The notes beneath the pieces are model-generated. The model did not search any database and was not told where the DNA came from. It saw only the letters and a list, made by a program, of their open reading frames with translations. From CBDFHC01 sp965247585 (GTDB taxonomy: Bacteria > Chloroflexota > Dehalococcoidia > Lucifugimonadales > GCA-2712585), in NCBI GenBank assembly GCA_965247585.1, contig CBDFHC010000003.1, positions 124,001 to 188,000 on the forward strand: a stretch of DNA of 64,000 nucleotides, given 5' to 3'. Positions within the stretch are counted from its first letter, which is position 1. Each line of letters begins with the position of its first letter. Shown piece after piece: positions 43,413-52,505 of the stretch. The translations under genes were made by a program, and so were the position numbers.

Positions 43413-43869
43413 ATGCCCTACCGTTGGACTGCACGTATAACGGAACTATCCAGGATCGGCTTTGATTCCAACGTGCTGATTTACGCTTTGTAAGGACGAC
43501 CCCCTTACACGCCTCTGGTTCTCGAAGCTCTGGCTCTCGTATCCAGTGGCCAGGCCACCGCTGTTGTTTCGTCCATGGTGGAAGCAGCGATGCTGGTCAG
43601 ACCCCTGAGGGAGCGATACCAAATGAACATTGATAGTCTTGATATCTTCTTCAGCCAGACCCCCAATCTGACTATCAGACCCGTTGACCGCGCCGTGGCC
43701 CGTCGCGCCGCGGCCATTCCCGCCCCCACCGGTCTACCCCTGGGTGGACTCCATCATCGCCGCCACTGCCGTAGAGGAGCGCTGTGATGCTATCATTGGC
43801 AACGATGCCCGCCTGGCCGCACGCATCACAGGCGTTCCCTACCTCTACTTGGCCGACTACATCGACTAG
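43413..43869 (+). pseudogene. PIN-domain (VapC-type) toxin, disrupted
   Basis: The frame from ATG 43413 gives IGFDSNVLIYAL with the first acidic residue, then a TAA at 43491-43493, then a coherent PIN continuation (YTPLVLEALALVSSGQATAV, SSMVEAAMLVRPL). Near 43730 the reading frame changes and the end (WVDSIIAATAVEERCDAIIG, NDARLAARITGVPYLYLADY) is in another frame. So all parts of a PIN RNase are present but one stop and one frameshift break it. It follows the AbrB-type gene by 14 bp, the usual toxin-antitoxin arrangement. Confidence 0.8.
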
Positions 43870-43880
43870 GAAGGTGATCC

Positions 43881-45284
43881 ATGGCCCCCAAGACAATGTT
43901 TGAGAAGATCTGGGACTCCCACGTGGTTAACCAGGAGCCCGGCAAACCCGCCGTACTCTACATAGACCTCCACCTGGTGCACGAGGTCACATCGCCCCAG
44001 GCCTTCGAGGGCCTTCGATTGACCGGTCGTTCCGTCCGGCGGCCGGAGCTCACCTTCGCCACCGTTGACCACGACGTTCCCACCTGGGAGCGCTCCCGCC
44101 CCATCACGGACCCCATCGCCCTACAGCAGGTGGAAGCCCTCAACCAGAACGCCAAAGACTTCGGCGTTGAGCTATTCGATATCCACAGCCCCCAGCAAGG
44201 AATCGTCCACGTCATCGGCCCGGAGCTGGGCGCCACCCAGCCCGGCAAGACCATCGTCTGTGGCGATAGTCACACCTCCACCCACGGGGCCTTCGGCGCC
44301 CTGGCCTTCGGCATCGGCACCTCGGAGGTCGAGCACGTCCTCGCCACCCAGTGCCTCTTGCAGGCCAAGCCGAAAACCATGGAGATTCGCGTCAACGGCC
44401 CGCTTCCCCTGGGCGTCACCGCCAAAGACCTCATCCTCGGCATCATCGGCCGCATCGGCATCGACGGCGCTGTCGGCCATGTCATCGAGTACACCGGCGA
44501 GGCCATTCGCTCTCTCTCCATGGAAGGACGCATGACCGTCTGTAACATGTCCATCGAAGGCGGCGGCCGCGCCGGCATGATCGCCCCCGACGACACCACC
44601 TTCGAATATGTGCGTGGTCGTCCCAAAGCCCCCCAGGGCGCCCAGTTCAACGCCGCCATCGAGCAATGGCGCCAACTCCCCACCGACTCCGGCGCAACTT
44701 TTGACCGCACCGTGGAGGTCGACGCCTCCGCCCTGGAGCCCTACATCACCTGGGGCACTAACCCGGGCATGGTAGCCCCCGTTACCGGCCGCGTCCCGGA
44801 CCCCGCCTCCTTCGAAACCGCCGAGGACCGCGCCGCCGCGGAGCGCGCCCTGGAATACATGGGCCTGGAACCCAACACCCCAATCCAGGACATCCCCATC
44901 GACCGCATCTTCGTCGGCTCCTGCACCAACGGCCGCATCGAGGACCTCCGCGCCGCCGCGGGGGTCATCAAGGGCCGCAAGGCCAACGAAAACGTCTACG
45001 CCATGGTCGTCCCCGGCTCCGCCGCCATCAAGCGCCAGGCCGAAGCCGAGGGGCTGGACGCTATCTTCAAGGACGCCAACTTTGACTGGCGCGAGGCCGG
45101 TTGCTCCATGTGCCTCGGCATGAACCCGGACATACTTGAGCCCGGCCAGCGTTGCGCCTCCACCTCCAACCGGAACTTCGAAGGCCGTCAGGGCAAGGGA
45201 GGCCGCAGCCACCTCGTCAGCCCGCAGATGGCCGCCGCCGCCGCCATCGCCGGCCACTTTGTTGACATTAGAGAATGGAAGTAG
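43881..45284 (+). CDS. leuC: 3-isopropylmalate dehydratase large subunit
   Basis: 467 residues. Iron-sulfur ligands sit in FVGSCTNGRIEDL and EAGCSMCLGMN; GDSHTSTHGAFGALAFGIG is the family core. With LeuD it isomerises 2-isopropylmalate to 3-isopropylmalate using a 4Fe-4S cluster. GAAGGTGATCC before the ATG is the ribosome-binding site. Its 3' end overlaps a small membrane-protein gene by 10 bp, which separates leuC from leuD. Confidence 0.97.
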   Translation: MAPKTMFEKIWDSHVVNQEPGKPAVLYIDLHLVHEVTSPQAFEGLRLTGRSVRRPELTFATVDHDVPTWERSRPITDPIALQQVEALNQNAKDFGVELFDIHSPQQGIVHVIGPELGATQPGKTIVCGDSHTSTHGAFGALAFGIGTSEVEHVLATQCLLQAKPKTMEIRVNGPLPLGVTAKDLILGIIGRIGIDGAVGHVIEYTGEAIRSLSMEGRMTVCNMSIEGGGRAGMIAPDDTTFEYVRGRPKAPQGAQFNAAIEQWRQLPTDSGATFDRTVEVDASALEPYITWGTNPGMVAPVTGRVPDPASFETAEDRAAAERALEYMGLEPNTPIQDIPIDRIFVGSCTNGRIEDLRAAAGVIKGRKANENVYAMVVPGSAAIKRQAEAEGLDAIFKDANFDWREAGCSMCLGMNPDILEPGQRCASTSNRNFEGRQGKGGRSHLVSPQMAAAAAIAGHFVDIREWK

Positions 45285-45772
45285 CCGCCGCCACATGGAC
45301 AGACATCGGCACCTTTGCCGTCGCTGCGGCCACTTTTGGCCTGCTCGTTGCCGCTCTATTCGTCGCCTGGCACCAGATCAATCAGTCCCGCGAGGCCACA
45401 CAAGCTCAGTTGATGGCCGACCTATCCCGGCGGTGGGATGAAGAGCAGCTAGTGGAATCTCGCAGAACAATGGAATCTTACGTCATGTCAGAGGGATTGC
45501 TTGATGCAATTCAACGTCTGATCCTTAACCATGATCCCGAGTATTACGTATTGGTCAAAATTCCGAACTTCTTCGAGGACCTAAAGATCCTTTATGACCG
45601 AAAAGGCGTTCGGTTGGATGCCATTAGGGATTCGTTGGGCGGGGCCTGTATTCACCACTGGAGACAGCGGGAGCCAGCAGTTAAGTTCTTGCAGACCGAC
45701 CGCCGACAAACGTATGAACACTTCGAAGCGCTAGCCAAACTGCTAGAAAAGGAACACGAGGAACCAGGTTAG
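45275..45772 (+). CDS. Small membrane protein of unknown function between leuC and leuD
   Basis: 165 residues. One N-terminal helix (FAVAAATFGLLVAALFVAWH) is followed by a helical soluble domain with QINQSREATQAQLMADLSRR and the pattern YYVLVKIPNFFEDLKILYDR. It resembles DUF4760-like proteins, a weak match by eye. Its ATG lies inside leuC (10-bp overlap). It has no known link to leucine synthesis; base composition is slightly more AT-rich than the leu genes, so it may have been inserted. Confidence 0.75.
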   Translation: MEVAAATWTDIGTFAVAAATFGLLVAALFVAWHQINQSREATQAQLMADLSRRWDEEQLVESRRTMESYVMSEGLLDAIQRLILNHDPEYYVLVKIPNFFEDLKILYDRKGVRLDAIRDSLGGACIHHWRQREPAVKFLQTDRRQTYEHFEALAKLLEKEHEEPG

Positions 45773-45941
45773 AGTTACTAACGCTTTTTTGGGGGTTTGG
45801 GAATATTCCTGTCAACCGTAAAAGGGTCCGGTGGTCTGTCCATGAAACTCAGCCCTCCTACACAACCCCATTATACATCCTTTCCCAATATGTGAGATAG
45901 AAATCGTCATTTCTAAATTCAGAGTACCAGGAGTAGTAGAC

Positions 45942-46538
45942 ATGGAACCCTTCAAGAGCATCACCGGCGTCGCCGTCCCATTGGACCGCGTCAACGTTGA
46001 CACCGACCAGATCATCCCCAAGCAGTTCCTAAAGCGCATCGAGCGTACCGGCTACGGCCAGTTCCTCTTTATCGACTGGCGGTCCCTCCCGGACGGCTCA
46101 CCCAACCCGGACTTCATCTTGAACAACCCCGGCTATCAAGGCGCTTCCGTGCTCCTTTCCGGCCGTAACTTCGGCTGCGGCTCCTCCCGGGAGCACGCCC
46201 CTTGGGCCCTCATGGACTTCGGCTTCCGTGCCATCATCACCCCCAGCTACGCTGACATCTTTCGCAGCAACTGCTTTCAAAACGGCCTCCTTCCCGTCGT
46301 CTTGACCGAGGAGCAGGTCGCCACCCTGGTAGCCAGGGCCGCCGCAAACCCCGGCTACCGCGTCACCGTGGACCTGGAGAAAAAAGAAGTCAGTGACGAA
46401 GAAGGTTTCTCCGCCTCCTTTGAGGTGGACGAATTCCGCCGCTACTGCCTTCTCAACGGCCTGGACGACATCGGCCTCACCCTCCTCCAGGAAGACAAAA
46501 TCACGGAATATGAGCGCCGCGCCGGCATTGCGGCCTAA
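45942..46538 (+). CDS. leuD: 3-isopropylmalate dehydratase small subunit
   Basis: 198 residues: GVAVPLDRVNVDTDQIIPKQ at the N-terminus and GRNFGCGSSREHAPWALMDF, the LeuD swivel-domain signatures. Pairs with LeuC. leuB follows after 18 bp. Confidence 0.97.
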   Translation: MEPFKSITGVAVPLDRVNVDTDQIIPKQFLKRIERTGYGQFLFIDWRSLPDGSPNPDFILNNPGYQGASVLLSGRNFGCGSSREHAPWALMDFGFRAIITPSYADIFRSNCFQNGLLPVVLTEEQVATLVARAAANPGYRVTVDLEKKEVSDEEGFSASFEVDEFRRYCLLNGLDDIGLTLLQEDKITEYERRAGIAA

Positions 46539-46556
46539 TAGCAAAGGACAGATTCC

Positions 46557-47660
46557 ATGGAATTCTCTATAGCCGTAATTCCGGGAGACGGCGTCGGGCC
46601 TGAGGTCGTTGCGGAAGGCGCCAAGGTGCTGGACGCCGTTGGAAGCGCCTTTGGTCACAAGTTTAATCAGACCCACGCCCCCATGGGCGGCAACGCCATA
46701 GACCGCTTCGGCGTCCCTCTGCCCCCGGATACCCTGGCCCTCTGCCGCCGCAGCGACGCCATCCTCCTCGGCGCCGTCGGCGGGCCCAAGTGGGACGACC
46801 CCAGCGCCACCGTTCGTCCCGAAGACGGTCTCCTCGCCCTCCGCAAAGAGCTCAAGCTCTTCGCCAACCTTCGCCCCGTCAAGATATTCCCCTCCCTCAT
46901 AGACGCCAGCCCCGTCAAGCCCGCTTTGCTGGAAGGCGTTGACGTCATGGTGGTGCGAGAGCTGACAGGCGGCCTCTACTTCGCACGTCCCAAGCGGCGT
47001 TGGCAGACCCGCCTGGGCCGCCGCGGCGTTGATACCCTCCGCTACACCGAGAAAGAGGTCCGCCGCATCCTGGACGTCGGCTTCAACCTGGCCCGCGGCC
47101 GCCGCCGTCAGCTCACCTCCGTGGACAAGGCCAACGTCTTGGAGACCTCCAGAATGTGGCGTCAGATTGCCGATGAAATGTCCGCCGATTTTCCTGACGT
47201 GACCCTGGAGCACATGCTGGTCGACAACGTGGCCATGCAGCTCATCCGCAACCCTTCCCGGTTCGACGTCATCGTCACCGAGAACACCTTTGGCGACATC
47301 CTCACGGACGAGGCATCCGTCCTCTCCGGCTCCATGGGCATGCTCCCCTCCGCCAGCCTGGCCGCCCAATCCTCCGCCTCTGACAGGGCTCGCTCGGCCA
47401 TGGGCTTGTATGAACCCATCCACGGCAGCGCCCCAGACATTGCCGGCAAAGGCATTGCTAACCCCATCGCCACCATTCTCAGCGTTGCCCTCATGCTCCG
47501 CCTCTCCTTCCGGCTCGAACGGGAGGCGGACGCCGTCGAATCCGCCGTGGAAAAGGCCCTGGCGTCTGGCTTGCGCACCGCGGACATCGCCACCGGCGGC
47601 GATGACGTCCTGTCAACCTCCCAGATGGGAGACCGAATAGCCGGGCTAATCGCCGCCTAG
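46557..47660 (+). CDS. leuB: 3-isopropylmalate dehydrogenase
   Basis: 367 residues. PGDGVGPEV, LLGAVGGPKWDD, VTENTFGDILTDEASVLSGS and EPIHGSAPDIAGKGIANP are the metal/NAD and substrate motifs. It oxidises and decarboxylates 3-isopropylmalate to 2-oxoisocaproate. Last leu gene; its TAG shares a CTAG palindrome with the stop of the convergent gene. Confidence 0.97.
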   Translation: MEFSIAVIPGDGVGPEVVAEGAKVLDAVGSAFGHKFNQTHAPMGGNAIDRFGVPLPPDTLALCRRSDAILLGAVGGPKWDDPSATVRPEDGLLALRKELKLFANLRPVKIFPSLIDASPVKPALLEGVDVMVVRELTGGLYFARPKRRWQTRLGRRGVDTLRYTEKEVRRILDVGFNLARGRRRQLTSVDKANVLETSRMWRQIADEMSADFPDVTLEHMLVDNVAMQLIRNPSRFDVIVTENTFGDILTDEASVLSGSMGMLPSASLAAQSSASDRARSAMGLYEPIHGSAPDIAGKGIANPIATILSVALMLRLSFRLEREADAVESAVEKALASGLRTADIATGGDDVLSTSQMGDRIAGLIAA

Positions 47661-48076
47661 CCCAACCGCTCCTCCCACTGGAGCCTCAGCTCCATCAGTT
47701 CCTCCACCAGCTCCCCTGCCACCGGCGCGTCTATCCCGTCCACCAGCGCCGATACCCGTGCGTACAGCACTACCTCCCCGTCATTGAAGACATCCAGAAG
47801 GTCCCCCCTGCCCGTCGTCGTCATCCGCGCCCTCCACCCTTCTGCCGGTTCTTCAGAAGGCCCCTCCGTAATGTCTGTGTCCATGAAAGCCTTAGCCTCC
47901 ACCTCCACCGTGCCGCCACCGCTCCCTGGCTGCGGACCGTCCGCCAACATCAAAGTCTCACCTTCCCTTGCCGCCAACCGCCGGCCCTCGTCCACCGCCA
48001 CGTCGCCATTCGCGTCCCCGCCAACATCCACGTCCGCATCGCCCTTCTTCCCCCTAAACTTGGGCATCAGTCCCAT
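47657..48076 (-). CDS. Hypothetical acidic protein downstream of the pilus-like remnants
   Basis: 139 residues beginning MGLMPKFRGKKGDADVDVGG, with a disordered acidic/Gly-rich first half and a helical end VSALVDGIDAPVAGELVEELMEL. Not recognised. Its ATG is 29 bp after the end of the FlaJ-like frame, so it was probably the next gene of that operon. It still looks intact although the genes upstream are broken. Confidence 0.55.
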   Translation of the reverse strand: MGLMPKFRGKKGDADVDVGGDANGDVAVDEGRRLAAREGETLMLADGPQPGSGGGTVEVEAKAFMDTDITEGPSEEPAEGWRARMTTTGRGDLLDVFNDGEVVLYARVSALVDGIDAPVAGELVEELMELRLQWEERLG

Positions 48077-48104
48077 AACCGCACCTCTGACGCCAGCATT
48101 CTTT

Positions 48105-48731
48105 TTATACCAGCAGTTTTTGCGCTACCGGCGGCATGAACAGGAGACATGCGTCAGAAATTATCGAGATCAAACTCACGTAGAACACCGTCTTTATCGG
48201 ATGGGCCCCGGTGGCAAATTTGGGCGCTATCGAGTTTGCTACCGTGAACCCAATGATCACCATCATCAGTAGATTGTTCACCAGCGTCAGGTCCCGGGAC
48301 TGAAATATCAGCAGCTCTCGCTCCCACCGCGGCCCCACCGCCACCGCCCACCTGACCGCTTAGCTGCTCTGAGATGCCCCCCAGCCGTTCGTTAAACGAG
48401 TGCACCACCTACAAGATGAACACCAAGAGCCCCACCATGGCCGCGTGCATGGGAAAGCTCAGATACGCAAATGTCAGCGACGCCACGTCCCGCTTCGCCC
48501 TCAGCAGCGATATGCTCAATGAATAGTCCGCCGCCACTTGGCCTACCTGCTCCGGGTTTCCTCCCAGTCCAACCCCGTCCACCAGCATCCTGCCGGAAGT
48601 AATAGGTCGTTCCATACTCCTGGCTCGTCGCCAACTCAAAGGTCTTGTCCCGGCTGGCATAGCTCACCACCACCGCTTGCATATACGCCAGGTTGGAAAG
48701 CAGGTCAAAAGTTATCTTCGCATCATCGGAA
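48105..48731 (-). pseudogene. FlaJ/TadC-like pilus membrane protein, disrupted
   Basis: Pieces in different frames assemble into one T2SSF-type protein: ITFDLLSNLAYMQAVVVSYA and FELATSQEYGTTYYFRQ (one frame), DYSLSISLLRAKRDVASLTF and HAAMVGLLVFIL (second frame), a TAG at 48411-48409, VVHSFNERLGGISEQLSG, then LLMMVIIGFTVANSIAPKFA and ISDACLLFMPPVAQKLL (third frame). It contains at least one TAG and two frameshifts. The order and sequence resemble the inner-membrane platform of archaeal-type pili, which some Chloroflexota carry. Confidence 0.75.
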
Positions 48732-49764
48732 GAGACCTTGCCTGTGCGCCTTCGAGAGGACCCGGTAGAGCCCATAAAAGTCCAGTCCATTCTGTCAGTG
48801 ACAGTTTTTTCAAAATGTTCACCCGGCTCGTCAGCACGTCGTAGATCTTCCGCCGTTGCGTCGCCAGCAGGCCTCTTTTAAGCGCTATCTTGTGCTCCAA
48901 CAGGTAGCTGTTCATATGCCCCGTGAATTCAAATCGGTCCTGTACCGGGTCCCACCGGAACACCTCTATGAACTAAAAGGAGTCAGAAGCCGAGTCGTAC
49001 CCAATAATCTCGTTCACGCTCAACACCCGCCGCCCCGTCTTCCCTGATGGCAACCGCACCGCCGCCTGGATAACCGCCACGTTCAAGTTGTCTATGTACG
49101 TTTTCGGGACGTTTATCGGGCTCCCGGTCAGCCGCTGGATCAGCTTTTCTATGGACGCCGCGTGGAACGTCGCCATCGCCGCGTGACCCGTCTGCATCGC
49201 CTGAAACGCTATCAACCCCTCTTCTTCCCGAATCTCGCCTATGATTATCTCGTTCGGCCTCTGCCTCAACGCGGCCTTCGGCACGTCGAACATCGTCACT
49301 GCCGAGCCGGTGTTGCTCTTGCTGCTCCCCCTTACCACCTCTCGTATCCAGTTCGGGTGCGGCACCTACAGCTCCGGCGTATCCTCAATCGACACTATCT
49401 TTCCCGTCGGCGAAATGAACGTCGTTATCGCGTTCAGCAGCGTCGTCTTCCCCGACGCCGTCTCCCCAGCCACGAACAGATTCATCCCCTCGCCGATCAC
49501 CAGCGAAAGATACGCCGCCACCTCGTAGGATAGGCTGCCGCTCTCCACCAGGGCCAGGATGCTCATCGGATTGTTGACGAACTTCCGTATCGTGAAGTTG
49601 CTCCCACGCCGCGACAGGTCGCCTCCGAATACTATGTTGATCCGCGACCCGTCCGGCAGCGTCGAGTGCACTATCGGGTCCTGGAACGTCACCGGCTTCC
49701 CCATCTGCTCCGACAGCCGTATCACAGGGTGAAGGCTACCCTCATCTACCTGAAGGAAACCCAT
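48732..49764 (-). pseudogene. FlaI/TadA-like secretion ATPase, disrupted and 5'-truncated
   Basis: The frame holds LPDGSRINIVFGGDLSRRGS, Walker A GETASGKTTLLNAI, SIEDTPEL, a TAG (49368-49366), VPHPNWIREVVRG, the Walker B/His-box region RQRPNEIIIGEIREEEGLIA and TGHAAMATFHAAS, a second TAG (48975-48973), then FIEVFRWDPVQDRFEFTGH. Relatives read TPELQ.PHPNW and F.FIEVF, so both TAGs stand for Gln. Near 48780 the frame shifts. The first third of the protein is missing; another TAG lies at 49794-49792. This is the motor of type IV pilus/archaellum-like machines, here inactive. Confidence 0.85.
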
Positions 49765-49903
49765 ACCATCTAGGGTTACCCCATAAAAACCCTACGGATC
49801 GCCCTCTACTCGGCGCCGCTGGCCTCTCCCATAGTACATACCTGGGAAGTTTCCAGCCCAGCGGCTCCTGGCCCACCTGCTGCGGCGCCGCCGAAGGAGA
49901 ATC

Positions 49904-50269
49904 GTGATCCGAGTCCTTGTAGTTGATGACCAACCCATTTTCTGCGACCTCGTCGAGTTGACCCTTTCCAACAGCCCCAAGTTCCTCGTCGTCGGACGCG
50001 CCCACTCCGCCGTCTCCCTGGACGACCACATCCAAGCTACCCGGCCTGACCTGATTCTCATGGACATCGAGATGCCGGGCGTCAACGGCTTGGAAGCCAC
50101 CGCCCGCATCACCATACAGTACCCTGCAATCCAGGTCGTCGTCACCAGCATACAAGGCGGCGAAGAAGTCCGCGCCCTGGCCCTTCAGGCCGGCGCCCTG
50201 GACTTCATTCCCAAACACCAGTTCTCAGAGGCCCGGCTAAAACAGGCCCTGCCACAATGCCCCGAATAA
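49904..50269 (+). CDS. Stand-alone response regulator receiver domain
   Basis: 121 residues, a single CheY-like domain: acidic pair Asp8-Asp9, phospho-acceptor Asp54 in LILMDIEMPG, Thr81/Ser82 and Lys104 (FIPKH). No output domain, so it must act by protein contact, as CheY or in a phosphorelay. GAAGGAG lies before the GTG start. It diverges from the pilus-like remnants; no histidine kinase is in the window. Confidence 0.92.
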   Translation: MIRVLVVDDQPIFCDLVELTLSNSPKFLVVGRAHSAVSLDDHIQATRPDLILMDIEMPGVNGLEATARITIQYPAIQVVVTSIQGGEEVRALALQAGALDFIPKHQFSEARLKQALPQCPE

Positions 50270-50685
50270 CCCCACCCATCGCCACGCCTGCTTCCCTGAA
50301 AACAGACCTCGTCCTGCCATTCCAACCCGCTCATCCTGAGGCCCTCGAAGGACGAACCCATACCGCTTCCCTACTGGTCGGGAGAGCAAATCCGTGCCAC
50401 CAACCCATCGAATCGCAGCCCTCCGCAGCGACCATACCCATCGCCACACCTGCTCTCCAAGAAAATAAGCCTCCAAGCTCACCCCTGCGGGCATCTCACA
50501 AAAGGACTCAAGAAACCCGGGCTGGAATACTAGGGATTCTCCCTACCATTCTAGGGGACGCCTCCCTACTCCCCTTCCACGCGCCTCCTTAAACTCACCA
50601 GAGAGACGCCGGCGTCCCGCACCGCCTCCCCATCCACCAGCTGGGCGCCGGCGCAAAGTAAGACAAGTGCCGTAAGGAGAATGCC
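50270..50685 (+). repeat. Module E in a gene-free gap
   Basis: E (50330-50349) is the only clear module. The rest of the 416 bp shows no gene I can support. Confidence 0.55.
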
Positions 50686-50943
50686 ATGATATTGCTCAAA
50701 GGGTGCTCCAGGTGCGGTGGCGACCTGTCCACCAACAGGGACGTGTACGTCCCCTACGTTTCATGTATCCAGTGCGGTGCAATGAAAGACGTGCCGGAAT
50801 TCCCGCAACCCTCAATGGCCCTTGCCGCATCGTTGGTTGCCAGCCGTGCCACCGTTCCCCAGTGGGACAAGGGCGTGGCGCCCTGGTCCCCTGGCGGACT
50901 GCCGATGGCCACCGTCCGGTCTTCGTTCCAGGTCCAAAACTAA
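50686..50943 (+). CDS. Small zinc-ribbon protein
   Basis: 85 residues. Cys7-x2-Cys10 and Cys27-x2-Cys30 form a zinc ribbon; the remaining 55 residues are Ala/Pro/Ser-rich and unassigned. AAGGAGA precedes the ATG. It lies 34 bp before the cyclic-nucleotide-binding gene and may be co-transcribed with it. Function unknown. Confidence 0.65.
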   Translation: MILLKGCSRCGGDLSTNRDVYVPYVSCIQCGAMKDVPEFPQPSMALAASLVASRATVPQWDKGVAPWSPGGLPMATVRSSFQVQN

Positions 50944-50977
50944 CCTGTACCTTATTTCGGCCGGAGGTGGATGAACA

Positions 50978-51466
50978 TTGGTTCCAGTGCAAATGGCGGA
51001 TCGGACCTGGTTGGAGCAAGCCGCGCCGGAGATGCTCGCCATCCTCTCTCGTAACCTGATCCTGGGCACCCTGCCTGACGACGAGCTGGCCTCCCTGCTC
51101 AAAGACTGCGTCGTCAAGGAATTCAAACCCAACCGGCGCCTCTCTCGTCAGGGCGCCCCGGTCAAACACATCTACTTCATCTGGGAAGGCCGCGCCAAGG
51201 CCGTCTTCAGCGGCAGGAACCAGAGCGATAGCTGGATAAACGTTAACTTCCTTCAGCCCTCCAGCGACATCGGACTCCTCTCCGTGGTGGATGGCGGTCC
51301 ACATTCAGCCACCGTCATCTCATTAGAGCAGATGCGCGTTATCGGCATCCCAATCGAGAGCCTTCGCAGAGCGCTGGACCAGCACCCGGACTGGTATCAG
51401 ATCATCTCCCACATCGCCCTCTCCCGCCTCCGAAACCTGGGCGTATGGATGGACAACCTCCTCTAG
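50978..51466 (+). CDS. Cyclic-nucleotide-binding domain protein without DNA-binding domain
   Basis: 162 residues covering one Crp/cNMP beta-roll: FKPNRRLSRQGAPVKHIYFI, WEGRAKAVFSGRNQ, LQPSSDIGLLSVVDGG, HSATVISLEQMRVIGIP. No helix-turn-helix follows, so it is not a Crp/Fnr regulator in the usual sense. GGAGG (50963-50967) favours the TTG at 50978; ATG 50993 is an alternative. Its TAG shares a CTAG with the convergent LLM gene. Confidence 0.82.
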   Translation: MVPVQMADRTWLEQAAPEMLAILSRNLILGTLPDDELASLLKDCVVKEFKPNRRLSRQGAPVKHIYFIWEGRAKAVFSGRNQSDSWINVNFLQPSSDIGLLSVVDGGPHSATVISLEQMRVIGIPIESLRRALDQHPDWYQIISHIALSRLRNLGVWMDNLL

Positions 51467-52497
51467 TCCTCCATCCTCCCTCGCAGCGCCGGCATCACCC
51501 CCGTGGCAAACCGGCGTAGCGTCTCCCCAATCCCCTCGCCCTTCGCCGCCGATGGCCGGATAATCACCTCGTCCACTCCGGCCTCCATCAGCCGGGCCAG
51601 CCTGTCCACAACCCCATCCACCGTTCCCGCCAGCGTCGCCGCGTCTATAACATCGTCCGGCACCCGCGATGCCAGTCTTCGCAGCGTACCCGCGTCGTGC
51701 GTGTACCCCGTCTCCCTGATCTCCTCCAGCAAAACCTCCGGTATCGGCAGCCCTGAACCCGCCAGGCTGCCGGGATACGTCAGAAACGTCCTCACCACCG
51801 AAAGCCTCACCGCGTCCCTCGCCCCCTCCGCGTTATCCGAAACGCAGCAGTTCAGCCGCGCCACCACCTTCAAATCGCCCACGGACCTGCCCACCGCCTC
51901 CGCGCCGCGGCGCACCGCCTCCAGCGCTGATGCAATAGACGCCTCGTCTCCACAGCTCGAAACAATCACCCCGTCGGCCACTTCCCCCGCTGCCCGAAGC
52001 CCCAGCGGCGAGTTGCTGGCTATGTACACCGGCACCTCCGGCCGCCGCGGCTCGAATTCCAACTCCGCCCCTCTTAACGTTGTCGTCCGGCCCAAGAGCT
52101 CCACCTTCCGCCCTTGCAGCAACCCCCGCACCACCTCCACCGCCTCCCGCAGCGCCACCGCTGGCCGTCGCGGCCGTAGCCCCAGCTCCCCGAACCCCGC
52201 CACACCCACCCCCAGCCCCAGCACCACCCTCCCCTCAGACACCTCATCCACCGTGGCGATCGCCATCGCCGTCAGCGCCGGATGCCGCGAAAACGGGTCC
52301 GTCACGCACGTCCCGAGCCTCAGCCGCTCCGTGTTCAGCGCGCACAACGTCAGGCTGGCGTACACCTCCCGAAAGAACCGTTCATCCGCCAGCCACAGCG
52401 TGCCGTAACCCCACCCCTCAATCCGCTTCGCCCACCGCGCCAGCTCCGCCGATGGCGCGTCCCCCATCAGCAGGACGCCCGTCTCCAAGGAAGCCAT
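51463..52497 (-). CDS. LLM-class F420/flavin-dependent oxidoreductase
   Basis: 344 residues: WGYGTLWLADERFFREVYA, TERLRLGTCVTDPFSRHPAL, ATVDEVSEGRVVLGLGVGV, VPVYIASNSPLGLRAAGE and the end EAGVDEVIIRP, similar to F420-dependent methylenetetrahydromethanopterin reductase-like enzymes. It starts 8 bp after the stop of the TPP enzyme gene, so the two form an operon; a link between a 2-oxo-acid decarboxylase/ligase and an F420/flavin enzyme is suggested. Confidence 0.88.
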   Translation of the reverse strand: MASLETGVLLMGDAPSAELARWAKRIEGWGYGTLWLADERFFREVYASLTLCALNTERLRLGTCVTDPFSRHPALTAMAIATVDEVSEGRVVLGLGVGVAGFGELGLRPRRPAVALREAVEVVRGLLQGRKVELLGRTTTLRGAELEFEPRRPEVPVYIASNSPLGLRAAGEVADGVIVSSCGDEASIASALEAVRRGAEAVGRSVGDLKVVARLNCCVSDNAEGARDAVRLSVVRTFLTYPGSLAGSGLPIPEVLLEEIRETGYTHDAGTLRRLASRVPDDVIDAATLAGTVDGVVDRLARLMEAGVDEVIIRPSAAKGEGIGETLRRFATGVMPALRGRMED

Positions 52498-52505
52498 CTA
52501 AGCGC

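Noticed and set aside
29205..49794. TAG reassigned to glutamine (alternative genetic code)
   Set aside because: Many intact genes of normal length end in TAG (for example the amidase at 4187, LLM genes at 8221 and 12900, leuB), and the disrupted pilus genes also carry frameshifts, which recoding does not explain.
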